From: Heterodera schachtii
Taxonomy: Eukaryota > Nematoda > Chromadorea > Rhabditida > Heteroderidae
DNA: 64,000 nucleotides
NCBI GenBank assembly: GCA_023374025.1
Contig: SIJG01000069.1
Location: forward strand, 301,258-365,257
Direction: 5' to 3'
The notes beneath the pieces are model-generated. The model saw only the letters and a list, made by a program, of their open reading frames with translations. It had not been told where the DNA came from and did not search any database. The position numbers and the translations under genes are program-made. Every line of letters starts with the position of its first letter. Position 1 is the first letter of the stretch. Shown piece after piece: positions 34,791 to 46,136 of the stretch.

Positions 34791-37625
34791 TAATTTCCTC
34801 TTCTTTTTTATTATTAATTAGTTTTCATACAATTTTAATATCTTAAAATAATAACTGCTGTTTCAATTGACTTCATAAACTTTGTATATTCAATTATTAT
34901 ATATTTTATATTATTTCTAATAGTTCGAAAATGTCTTTTGTTAAATAATTAACTATGGTGAATTTTCACTCGGCATGGTTGGAAGTTGATTGTTGAATAA
35001 ATCCACGGTCTTCTTTAATTGAGAATATTGTTTTTCAATTCTTTTTTTCATTAGCTTAAGTAATTTGATGTACTATTTGTCTGAATTTTTTAATTGTTTT
35101 TATAAAAATAAATTTTAAATTTATAAAGCATTTTGCAATGTGGAATAAATTAGTATTTTTAATTACGTTTATTTAAATATTACACAATATTTGAAGTTGA
35201 TGTGTCTTATTTTCTCGCTTTGGACTCCGTCTTCACTAATATCCGATTTTTTTTTTGTAAATTTTGTTCAAATTTTCAGGTTTGAAACATATTTGACCAA
35301 TAAATCTATCATTCATATTTTGCATTTTTTAAAATTTATTTATTCAGATTGAATATTCCTTTTAAATTATTTTTAAAACAAAAAAATTAAATTATAATTT
35401 TTTTTTTTAATTTAATAATTGTACTAGTGATTTTTGGGCGATATTGGAGGTGTAGTTTCTTCCGCTTCCCAACTTATATATTCATGATAATATAAATTAT
35501 TATAAATCGTAGAGTATTTGAATTCCTTATTTTTATTATTCATTTTCATAATTTCTTTTTTGTCTTGTTTATAAAATTTAATTCTCAGAGTAATTTTTAT
35601 TTATTCTTATCGTATAAAATAAATTATTATTTTATTTTATCTGATACAATTTGGGTCATTTATTTTTTCAATACTCAATCAAAATGGTTGGTTGCCAATT
35701 AATTAATTAATAAAAAATTATGATTTTTATTTTAAAGAGTATTTTCCAAAATATATAGTAGTTTATTATTATTTTTCTTTTTATTCAACATTATTAATAA
35801 TGCATTTCAATGATTTTAAATTACTGTTCAAGTTATTTATTTATATTATGATAGTTGGTTAATACTCTTAAAATATTTTAATCTTTTTAAATTAATTAAC
35901 TTTTTAGCTTTTTTAAATCCATGAGTTGCGCAACCAATTTTTGGACGAGAACATTTATACATAATCGGTTTTGGAAATTATATATTTTAAATTGTTTAAT
36001 CTGTTATTCAACAGTTAGAAAGGAAGATATGCATATATTAATTTTGTAAAAATAATTTTTTCAACATCTATAATTTTTTCATATTTTTCCAATTGTTGTT
36101 CGCATGCATACGCATGTCAAAGGAAAAACCCATTGGAAAGCTAATAGAGAACGCTTAGAGTTACCGAATATTTATTATTATGTAAATATATTGCTGTTTT
36201 ATTTTTGTAAAGATTTAAATCTGATTGCGGTCACTTGGATGGTATTGTAAAAGTATTATCATAAATTTTTATTATAAGAGAAACTTATGTTATAAATTGC
36301 AGCCTAAATTTATGACGAATACATAAAATTTAATTAATCTATTTACAAAATTTGAGCTTTTTATAATTCTATGAATGTTTAATACTTTAATAGTTTTCTC
36401 TGTCAAATCCATCGTATATTGATGAGACTGCTGCTATAAACCATTTGATTGTTTATTACTTAATTTTTAAGTTGATATATATAAATAATGGTTTTATTTT
36501 TGTGAAACTCAAATTACAATTGGTAAATTTTGTAGATTTATTAAATTTAATTTTGTGTATTTAAACGCTTTGAAAGTTTGTTTTATTTAGACAATTTTTG
36601 ACTGTTTTTTCATAGATTATTATTAATTACAGTTGCATTTATGAATTGCGCAGGTCGCAATTAAAATGGTTATCGTCAAATATTATAGATATTTTGAAAA
36701 ACAGACTATAATTATTTTACCATTGCTTTACTCAAATTAATATTATTAATTTACCTTAATTTTTTTGATTCAATAAATATTAATTATTCTCTTGCCAGAT
36801 TCATTGTATATCGGTCGGTCTCTTGCTAACCAAATTGATTGGTTGTTAAATTTTTTTTTAATCTTCTAAAAGGTTTGATTGTTTATCTTTTTTAATCTGC
36901 ATTTTTTGAATTATTAAATTTTCAAGAATATAAAATAAATGATAATAAATGAAGTTACTATGATTCGAACGGAAACTTTTTTTAAATAACAAAAATAAGG
37001 GCTTGCAATCAGTTTTTAAAAAGTGTATTTATGTATTTAAATGCTTTGGAAAAGTAATTAATGTCTAACAAATGAGATTCGTAATCACTGCGTTTTTAAT
37101 TGTCAATATAAAAAGTTATTTATTATATTTGTTTGAAAATTTTAATATATTATTTTTTAGGCATCGAAGAAAAAATTTAGAAAAACTGCCGAAAATAAAT
37201 TATCATGGCCATGCTTTGGTTTTTATCTCTCAATGAGTAAGGTTTTGTATTATTTTACGCAATTAATAATCCTATTTTGGAAATTTTTTTATTTTTTATT
37301 TTGTATCAATTGTTCTATTCTTATAAAGGAAGATATGATTATTTCTTCTTAATTTGACAATATATGCTTTAAAGGTATAAATGAATTTGTATAATTTTAA
37401 ATAATATCTTAAAGGCTGCAAATAGCTAAATTCTTAAATTAATTAATTCATGTACCGAGCTTTGCATCATAATTTAAATTTTTTTAAAACTTCAACGTCA
37501 TGTCGAGCCTTTCTGTATTCGTGTCGTAGTTTTTCACTTTTTTATTAATTTGTTCTCCACCAGCAGTAATTTTGAGTAGATTTAAAATTTTATTACATAT
37601 TTACGGTCTATTTTTTTCGTTAGTC
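34791..37625. other. Gene-free AT-rich DNA
   Basis: No gene is supported. It contains a partial block B at 37150-37340 and a partial block A at 37430-37580 (CTTCAACGTCATGTCGAGCC), both diverged. A small GC pocket at 35220 was not identified. Confidence 0.4.
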
Positions 37626-37790
37626 AAATAATAATAATAATAATACGACGCAGAACTACGGAAAAAGCCCAATTCCAGCGTGAGGAGTCCACACACACAG
37701 GAGGTTCCCCCGTGCAAATCACGGGGAAAGACCATTCATTAATGCCGTAGCTCTTTGACGTGCAATAAAACCGGCACACGGCACTCTCTA
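37626..37790 (+). other. GC-rich structured island with a strong hairpin
   Basis: This is a compact GC-rich segment in AT-rich DNA. CCCCGTG pairs with CACGGGG around a CAAAT loop (about 37709-37727). The flanks carry ACTACGG near 37653 and CCGTAGCTC near 37746, which pair across the hairpin, giving a longer stem-loop of about 100 nt. It could be a small non-coding RNA, a MITE remnant or a captured fragment. I recognise no known RNA family in it. Confidence 0.45.
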
Positions 37791-39462
37791 AAATTTCGAT
37801 ATATTTCTTTACTTTTTTATCATTTCCTTCTTGGCCTTTGTCGTCCGTTTATGTAATAGTTGTTTCACGTAAAAATTTTCACCTTTTTATATTTATTGAT
37901 TTTGTTTAAATTTATTTTTTTCTTATTTATCTGCTTTTTTAATTTTATTAACTTACATCAGTGGCCCTCGCTTGAACATTAAGGCTGCCATTATTTTCAC
38001 TAAATTTTTATTTTCTTAAATTAATAAGAATTATTTAAATACATTTTTAGGAAAAAGCATGAATATTCAAAATTTTCAATATATTCCGCGTCAATTTGAT
38101 GAGTAATTCTTCTGATGGTATTCGATCTCAATATTTTTTGCACTTTATTCAATTTTTTGTTGTTTGTAATTTAAATAAATAAATTTATGAATTAGTTTTT
38201 TAAAATAATTTATCGAATAAAAATTTTATTATTATTTCAAATTCGGCGGCAGTTTTTAATACGTCAACAGTGAAAATTCAAATGAATTAATTTATTTTTT
38301 TATAATACCTTTAATTGTTCTTGTTCATTAACAAATTTCTATTTATATCGTAAATTTCTCCAAAATAATCTTTCATAGGCAGGCGAATTAAAATTTAAAA
38401 AAGTGCTGCAAAATTAATTAATTCGAGCTGGACATTGCATTATAATTTAAAATTTTTTTAAAACTTCCACGTCGTCGTGTGGAGCAATCTCTTCTACTGG
38501 ATTTCAGGTATTTTTTGATTAATTTGTTTTTCTATTAATAGTTATTAATATTTTTGAAATTTATAAGATATTTATTGCCAGACACAGAAGGAGTGTCCAT
38601 CTTTAAATTTTTAAATTTGTTATCAAATTCTCTAATTTGAAATTTTAATTTAATTCAATCGTACTTAAAACTTTGGAAAAAACGTTGTTTTTTTAAATTT
38701 TTAAACATTTATCATTAAATTAATACAATTTTCCAATTTTCTACGTTAAAATATTTTTTTCTGTTATGAAGATATTCGCTACCCTCGACATTGGCTTCGC
38801 TGATATATTAAATATTTTTATTTAAATAAAATTATCAATGTTTTTTTTTATTAAATAAGGTTTTATTTTTTAATTTTATTTACAACAACTACTCAATGCC
38901 TATTGACTTTTTGACATCTAGAAATTTACTTGTATAGTTTATGAATAAAAATTCAGACATTCTGCAGTTTATTTCTTGTTTTAAACTATTCCTTAAATAA
39001 ATTTAGAGAAATTTAAAAATTTTATTTAAGTAAAATTTATTTTTATTTTCATTTCATTATTTCTTTCATCTTAAACTTTTATACATTTTTATTATTATTT
39101 TTTTATTAAAAATTTTATCTCAATTCAGTTTAACAATCAAAATTTTTATTTATTCAATTTTTATTGTAACATGTGTTATTATTTTAAAATTCTTGCAGTC
39201 AAAACTTCTAGATTAATAAAGCATCATTCTTCGAACATTTTTTGCATTAAAATAATCACTTTTTTTATATTGCAATTTTTCCATTTTGTTTTAGTTTTAA
39301 ATTTCATATATCTTTTTTTGAAATTAACTATGCTTCAATTTCTTAATATTTCTTATGTTTGTGAACAAAAACAAGGACTTAAAATAATAATTAAAATTAA
39401 ATAACAAGATAGAGGGTTATTTTCTTTCAATACCTATTTTCTTATAAATACTTTTTTTTTAT
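37791..39462. other. Gene-free AT-rich DNA with a further block A copy
   Basis: Block A recurs at 38310-38760 (ATTAACAAATTTCTATTTAT, CTTCCACGTCGTCGTG, ATCGTACTTAAAACTTTGG) and aligns well with 16300-16740. The frame at 39171-39404 is AT-bias. No gene was recognised. Confidence 0.45.
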
Positions 39463-39470
39463 ATGATTAG

Positions 39471-40138
39471 TAGAGACCGACTTTTGAGGCATATGCCTTT
39501 TTTTTCTGCGCACTAGTTCCGATATATTAAGCATAAATAACGCATTTTCCACTTGGTTTGAGGCTTCTACGTTGACTTTTATTAGGCCTTTTTTTGCCTT
39601 TTTCGGGATTTTCGTGCCTTAAATGCCTTTATTGGCATTTTGCCGTTTTGGTGCCTTTTTTTGCGTTTTTTTTCCGAAAAATTCCATAAAAAATGCAATA
39701 AATCGGGAAAATACACCCCTAAAAAATGACTTGAAAAATTTTCAGAAAATACACCACCAGGAATTGAATTTTTTTTTTTTCAAAAATACACCCTAAGAAT
39801 TGATTTTTTTTTTAGAAAATACACCCCTAAGAATTAAAAAATTTTCTAAAAATGATCGCCAAAATTTCATTTTTTGCTTGATAAAAAACTTTAGGTTTAA
39901 AATTTTCTTATTCGAAAAATATTATAAAAGTTTAAATAATCATTTAAAAGAGCAAAATTAAGTTTTTTGGTTAATTTAACTTGTTTAGCTCCCTAAAAAT
40001 CCCTAATAAAAAAATTTTAATGCCTTTTTTCATGCCTTTTTTAGATTTTCGTGCCTTTTCATGCCTTTTTTTTCTATTTTTTTGTGCCTTTTATAGTGCT
40101 TTTTTCGCGATTTTTGGTGCCTTTTTAGTCGGTCTCTA
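39471..40138. mobile_element. hAT-type MITE, 668 bp, with perfect 8-bp target duplication
   Basis: The left end TAGAGACCGACTTTT and the right end AAGTCGGTCTCTA are inverted (TAGAGACCGACT). Perfect 8-bp duplications ATGATTAG flank it at 39463-39470 and 40139-40146. An 8-bp duplication with a TAG-starting inverted repeat is the signature of hAT-superfamily elements. Inside, the word TGCCTTTTTT is repeated many times near both ends, and AAATACACCCCTAAGAATT-type words occur in the middle. There is no transposase, so it is non-autonomous. Confidence 0.9.
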
Positions 40139-40146
40139 ATGATTAG

Positions 40147-41730
40147 TAACGTTCAAATTAAATATGTGATTTTAAAGTGCACTTTTTTTTCTGCCTTGCA
40201 ATCTCAAACGGTTTAAGATCATTAGTATAGTGTCAGACATTAACATTATTTTAACATTGATTCGATGATTATTTAGTAAATATTTTGATTTAGCTACAAT
40301 GGCACAACACAGCGTGTTAATTTTAATAAATGCTTTATTTCTGGAAATCTCAATATGTAGTTATTAAAATCTTGTTCTAATTTAAACATGTTAATCTTAC
40401 AAACATTTTGCCCTTTTATTCTTATTCACATTTATTTCTCATTAAGAATGCATCAAATCATTTATTTATGTATTTCTTTAACAATAAATTACTAATTTTA
40501 AATTCTTTTTTATTAGTTTTTTATCTTAGCCTTTAATTCGTATATTAACATCACTTTTCCTCTTTTAAAATATGGTTTTGGGCAATTGAATGGCGTCGAA
40601 CGAGCATAACAGATAATTTTATATACAAGAAACTTTTCAAATTACTGCCAAAATATTAAAGCTTTTTTGAATATAATTTTCATATTTTATTTATTATTCA
40701 TAAATTTCTTTAGGTTTAGTTAAATTAGCAAACCTGTAACTTTTGTTAAACAACTTTAAAAGCTTACGTGTTTGTCCAACAAATTTAGATAGATATTGAA
40801 ATTCCTATAAATATTTAGTTCGTTACATATTTTGCTTTGTTCAATGTTATATTTTTAGTTGACATCTTGTCCGGTAATTTTTTCGTAATTTCTTTTGTGA
40901 AAACAAGCCTTATTAATTACCATTTTAAATGATTGCACATAATGAATTGATTATTACCTATAAATATTTAGTTTATTTGATTTATTTTCAATATTATGTA
41001 TTTAGTTTACAAATTTCATAATATAATAATAATAATTTTTCATTGGATGAGTGGCCATTTGCGTCTTGACTCAGTTTTTTTAAAAAGTTAATTTTTCGAT
41101 TATTTTATATGACTGTGATCTATGCGTTCTTTTGTTCTTTATTTATGCGTTTTAACATTTTCCAGACAAAAAATATTCTATTTTTGCTTAATAAATAGAT
41201 GATATATTGGTCCGACAATTATTAATTAAAAGTTTGAATTTAATTGTTACTAACCCCATTAAATATTTATATTATTTTTATTTAAATTATTATTTTTTAA
41301 CATTTTCTTGTTAAATTCTTGGTTTTTCAAACGGGGATAGTCAAGGCGTTGAAATACAAATAATGAATTAGATTTTTATTTAAGTTTATTGAATTAAGTT
41401 ATTTTCATCTTGTATGTTTTTAAAAAATTTCATTTGATAAAATATATATATGTATTTAATTTAATCAAATTCACAAATTTAGAAAAAAGGATATTTTGTT
41501 ATTATGTTCTTATGCTTTTACTAAATGTATATGTACATAATTGTAAAATTATTTATCTTTTCAAGATTATACTTTATTTTTGGCTTTCGGAAATCATTGA
41601 CAAAATTACTTGATGAAAACGATGAATCAAAACATTTTTTTGCAGTTTTGACGCCAGATTCTTGATTAGTCTAAAATTCCGCAGAATTCTTTCATTTGTC
41701 GGGATTGAACAAAATTTCTAATTTTTCCAC
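40147..41730. other. Gene-free AT-rich DNA
   Basis: No gene is supported. The stretch 41100-41450 is a diverged copy of part of the duplicated unit at 31210-31400 (TATATGACTGTGATCTATGCG, then CAAGGCGTTGAAATACAAAT, then TTATTTTCATCTTGTATG). Otherwise it is low-complexity AT. Confidence 0.4.
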
Positions 41731-41885
41731 GAGCGGCGCATATCCGCACCGCCGGGCCTCAAAACTTATTTTTCATAAAAATTGGTTCCAAATCGCAAAA
41801 TTAGTCATCTTTTGTGAAAATCTGTTAACAAATTACTAACATTTTCTCAATTTTCCTTGGCGGTGCCTACCGGCGCCGCCGGCCC
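41731..41885 (+). repeat. GC-palindrome dispersed repeat, full copy (~155 bp)
   Basis: Two GC-rich near-palindromes, 41731-41758 (GCGGCGCATATCCGCACCGC) and 41857-41885 (GGCGGTGCCTACCGGCGCCG), bracket an AT-rich spacer. The spacer contains CCAAATCGCAAAA and then AAAATCTGTTAACAAATT. The same layout occurs inverted at 52199-52362, so this is a family of short interspersed elements. Partial copies lie at 1-93, 45491-45650, 51323-51398 and 57975-58033. Confidence 0.7.
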
Positions 41886-42891
41886 TTAAATCACGCCGTA
41901 AAAAAACATATTTTATTTAGAATAAAAATTTTCAAAATGCTGGTTTTGAAACTTTGCATCCAGCAGCAGTCTGCTAGAAGAACCAATTTCTTGCAATTGG
42001 AGGACAATGAATGGAACGAAGGCACCGCGTCCTTTTATATTAATTAAAAGAATCGTTCTTATTTTGAAAACATAATATAATTTTATTCCTTTCTTAATTA
42101 ATATTTTGGTAAATTTTTATTTATTTTTGAATCAATTAATTGACAGCGCCAAATGTTTAATATTAGTTGTTGTTTTAAATTGAAAAACAATTTGTAATTA
42201 AATATTTTTTTCATTTCATCTTGACCTCGTCTCTCAGTTGCAGGTGAACTCGAAAGCAGTTTTTATTTCCAATTAAAAATTAAATAACGCAAAACGTTAC
42301 CAGAATTTAAAAATAATTTATTAAATCGCATTATTTATAAAAAAAATCTGATAATTAAAAAGATCCTTTCGTACATATTTTTATAAAAATGCCTTTTCTA
42401 CTTGGTATTATTTTTATTGATAATTTTAGCTTTTATTAAAAAATATAAAAGGCTTTTCTTATTTATTTATCATCTTTTCTTTCTTCTTTTCATGTCTAGT
42501 TTTAAGGATGATAGTGTGGAGGCTACTTTCAACTCTAAATATTTATTTTTATTTTTAATCTTATTTTACAATTATATATCTATAATAATATTATTTTTAC
42601 AAACCAGTAAATTATATTTTAATTTTATTTTTGTGATGGTTCGTTTCTCTTCATCTTCTTGCATTATATTGCTTGTTCAAATTCTATTTACTGTTTTTCC
42701 TTATATCATAAATTGGTTAGATTTTTTATTATAAAACATAAGGTAAAGATTAATTTAAAATTTAATATATACAACCAATTTTAAATAGTACTTACACTAT
42801 TTTATTAATCTCATATTATAATAAATATTTTATTAATAGAAATAATGTAAAATTTTACATGTGTGAATAAAACAATATTTTGATTACATGG
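41886..42891. other. Gene-free AT-rich DNA
   Basis: This holds a 110-codon hydrophobic frame (42402-42734). Its composition is almost only Phe, Leu, Ile, Tyr and Ser, as expected from T-rich DNA, and no family motif is visible. I do not call it a gene. Nothing else was recognised. Confidence 0.4.
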
Positions 42892-43370
42892 CGCCCGAAA
42901 AATGCGTCAGTGCAAAAAGCCTCAGTAGAAAATGTGTCAGTGAAAATTTTATTTTCATAAATAGAGTTCCTTGCGTTTTCGAGAGCCCTGACCACGAATC
43001 CGGTATCATTTCGGCCAATTCCTAACCCCGGACCCAAATTCAAACATAAAATTGAAAGTCCAAATTTTCGAATTTATCATTTTTGGTTCAAAACGGCATA
43101 ATAATTTCTTAGAGAAGGATTGATGCCTTTAAGAGTTGGTTTCCGGGTATTACCTTATTTTTAAGAAAAAACTCAAATTCCGAAAATTTTGATTTTCGAC
43201 ATTTGGTCTGAATTCGGTCTGGGCTCATGAATTCAGCGGGATTTTCTTATAGACATTTACTTCTTCTAATGATACAGAACTTTATATTAAAATATTTATA
43301 TCACTTACGCATTTTCCACTGACGCATTTTCTACTGACGCATTTTCAACTGACGCATTTTCCGGTCACGT
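42892..43370. mobile_element. Foldback element with tandem ATGCGTCAGT repeats in both arms
   Basis: The left arm at 42898-42945 reads AATGCGTCAGT...CCTCAGTAGAAAATGTGTCAGT. The right arm at 43308-43370 holds four copies of the inverse word ACTGACGCATTTTC at about 14-17-bp spacing. The arms can pair over at least 50 bp. The middle is moderately GC-rich and contains CCGGTATCATTTCGGCC. The ends are imprecise and no target duplication was found. There is no coding capacity. Confidence 0.7.
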
Positions 43371-45490
43371 TTAGTAGAAGTAAGCTTATTTGACAAATTT
43401 CCAACTTACAATTATTATCAAATTATTTTCTTATTCTTAAAAAATTTTTATAATCGAATTTGTTTTTTATTTGAAAACAAATTATTTTGTCACAAATGTC
43501 ATTTAAAATTTTTATTTTTTCTCTCATTTATTTAGAATTAAAATTTTATTATTTTTATTTGTTTATAATAAAAACCCATTGTAAATTTCTATATTTATTT
43601 CTTTAACTCATGTTCATCGCGACGAATTCCCTTGCTTCTCATGATGACAAAAGTATTAAAAAATATAATGTAAAATATGAAATTTATTCCAGCAAAGGCA
43701 GAGTATCCAAACTATACTATTTTAAATCTGTGCATTTATGTTTTTTGAGCCCAAATATTATCAAGCTATTTTTTTAATAAATTTTTTTTTGCTATAAATT
43801 ACTTCATTTCATTGCTTTCATTTTTGCAAATTCAAGCAATTTATTGTTGGTTGTTTTTACTAATTTACGCTCAAAAAGCAATGTTGCTTTTTTGATAATT
43901 TAAATAAATAATTTATTTTTTATTTAAATTTGTATAATTTTCATAAACTCTTTATCTTGATTATCCGTTATTTTCTTATTTTTTAGATTTTAAAGATCAT
44001 AATCATTTAATTTTAGAATTTGTGAATCTTTGACTTTATATTTATTTTTCCAGCTTCCAATAATTCATATGCTTCACTGGTTGCTTTTTATTAAATTATT
44101 TATTTTTTATTCGCACGGCTATTTTTCATTGAAATACTTTTCTTTATTCCCTTGCTATCTTTCGTGTGTTTTATATGGCTTTCCATAACTAATTTTTTGT
44201 TGGGGTCGCTTATATATATATATATTTTTTTAATTAAATGATTGGGCTATAGAATTAATTTATCTATTTGGTTTGGGGTCATTTATATGTATATAGTTTT
44301 TTTAAGGAAATGATTGGGCTATAGATTAGTTTATTTATTTAGTTGTTTTTAAAAATAATAAGTTTATTAAATATTTATTCCCAATTTTGAGCCATTTCCT
44401 GCGCTATTGCTGAAGTTCAGGAATTCGATAAAGTGCTTAATAAACTTTTTCATACTATTAAATTATTTAATTGATTCTTCATTTCCATTTTTTTAAATTT
44501 TTATGTTCACAATATTTATTTGCTCTTAAATATTTATTGGTTGTTTATTAGGTTGCATTTTTTGAAATAAACAAGAATGCTTTTTTTCTAGCGATCTATA
44601 AATTTAATAAAAATCATTTTCAAAATTGATTATTTATTTGTAAACAACCTATATGAATTAAATTATTCCTCAAGTTTTATAGCTGAAAACCCTTCCCATA
44701 ACAACTTTTATAATTTTTTTGTAATTATATTTTCATTAATTTAATACTAGATTTGTGTTTAGAATATTTTAATACCATTGATTTTAAAACTCATTTGACT
44801 TTTGAATTTGAGAATTTTTATTTAGGTTGATGTTTCTGGCCCTTTTTCTTCTTTTTAGGCTTTATAATTTTATTTTTTCTCTATTTTTAATTAGCTTAAG
44901 AAATATCATTGAGTTTTCTGCCTTATACTTTTGTTCGGATTTATTAGAGGTGCATTTTTCTCACGATGGATTCGTTGTTTCACTTCGTTTAGATAAAAAT
45001 ATGGGTATTTTTGTAGTGAAATATTTGAATTAAAAATATTTTATTTAAACTATTTATTTATTTATAAAACTGATTTTCTATGTATAATCGCCTATGCTTA
45101 TTCTCTTCTCAATGTTAATAATGACTAAATGATTTTTTTGGTGGTACACCAAAAAATTTGAATTGTTATGCTTCTTTAATGAAAAAGTTTTATGAGATTT
45201 AATCTTATATGGAACCAATTTATTTTATTTATTTATTGATTTAATTCCTTTTAAGTTAAATCTTTGTTTGTATAATTAAAATGTGCCTTTATTTAATATA
45301 AAAATTTTTTGTTCTTGTATTTGATTTACATATGGAGCCAAAATTAGGCCTATTGCATTATTTTTATATTCAATGGGTTACTTTTTATGCTAAATTAGGC
45401 AAGCTATCTACCAGATTTACATCATTTTTGCATATATTATATTTTGTTTTTGCTACTTTGGGTCTTGCATAAAATATTGGTTGAATGAGG
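43371..45490. other. Gene-free AT-rich DNA
   Basis: It contains a ~75-bp tandem duplication at about 44201-44345 and a perfect hairpin TTTTTTGGTG-GTA-CACCAAAAAA at about 45136-45158. The frame at 44827-45033 is AT-bias with no recognised motif. Confidence 0.4.
44201..44345 (+). repeat. Two tandem copies of a ~75-bp unit
   Basis: Each copy runs TTGGGGTC...TTATAT...TTTTTTTAA...GAAATGATTGGGCTATAGA...TTTATTTATTT. GATTGGGCTATAGA is exact in both copies (about 44240 and 44312). This is a simple local tandem duplication. Confidence 0.65.
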
Positions 45491-45660
45491 TCCGGAGGTG
45501 CCAATAGAGCCATCGGGAAATTTTTTTTTTGGAAGTTTAATAAAAATGATAAGAAAATTTGCAAAATTTTTTAAAAATAATGTACATTATTTCTTATAAA
45601 TTTTTTTGATTTTTTTCAAGGGGCACGTGCATGCCCATCCTCTCTTGATACGGGCCTGGT
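45491..45660 (-). repeat. Partial, inverted copy of the GC-palindrome dispersed repeat
   Basis: GGAGGTGCCAATAGAGCC-ATCGGG at 45494-45517 resembles the palindrome of the family and is followed by AAATTTTTTT as in other copies. The other end would be the GC-rich GGGGCACGTGCATGCCC region near 45620. It is more diverged than the 41.7 and 52.2 kb copies. Confidence 0.4.
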
Positions 45661-45744
45661 AAGGGAATATTATTGTAACAATTTAAATAAAATTTATTTA
45701 TAATAAATCAAATTTTGTACAATTTAAGAAAAATTTATAAGAGA

Positions 45745-45895
45745 TGCTAAATAGTAGAAAAATGAAGGACTGTGGAATGGATGGGGAAGGAAGGGTCAAT
45801 TGGATGGGGCAATCTCAAATGGTATGCTAAGGGCAATGCCAATGGTTGGACGGAACAGCGTCGTTTTGTTTTAAGTTTCTAAGAATACGGCGAGA
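45745..45895 (+). repeat. Dispersed repeat, copy 1 (partner at 50760-50935)
   Basis: Ordered words AATAGTAGAAAAATGAAGG, GAATGG..GGGGAAGG, CAATTGGATG, TCTCAAATGGTATGCTAAG, GCAATGCCAATGG and CGGAACAGCGTCGTTTT are all matched, with substitutions, at 50760-50935. The class is unknown, and the copies are about 5 kb apart in the same orientation. Confidence 0.6.
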
Positions 45896-46120
45896 GATTG
45901 TGGCGACTTTCTATTATTGTTCGGTGTTGGAATTTAAGTCAAATGACTTTCTCACGATATTTCAAGAACGGAAAAAATATGCAGATAAAATGATTTGCTA
46001 TACGGGCTTGGTTGAAGGCTTTTATGCGATTGAGAACCCAAATGAATATGAAATTCTCACTCATTCTTTATTGTTTCAATATCGCCTCATGCGTATAAAA
46101 AGTAAATTTATAATTAAGTT
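45870..46120 (+). pseudogene. Coding-like fragment of unknown family
   Basis: An open frame has a protein-like composition (FQERKKYADKMICYTG, LVEGFYAIENPNEYEILTHS) and locally higher GC than its surroundings, unlike the AT-bias frames nearby. The last stretch, RLMRIKSK, precedes AAAAGTAAATT, a possible 5' splice site near 46100. The first ~16 residues overlap a dispersed repeat, so the Met at 45846 is unlikely to be a true start. It may be a lone exon remnant. I do not recognise the family. Confidence 0.35.
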
Positions 46121-46136
46121 TTTTTTTTTTTTGTAA

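Noticed and set aside
42402..42734. 110-codon hydrophobic frame as a receptor-like membrane protein
   Set aside because: Its composition is what T-rich DNA gives by chance. There is no motif, no splice context, and similar frames occur throughout the desert.
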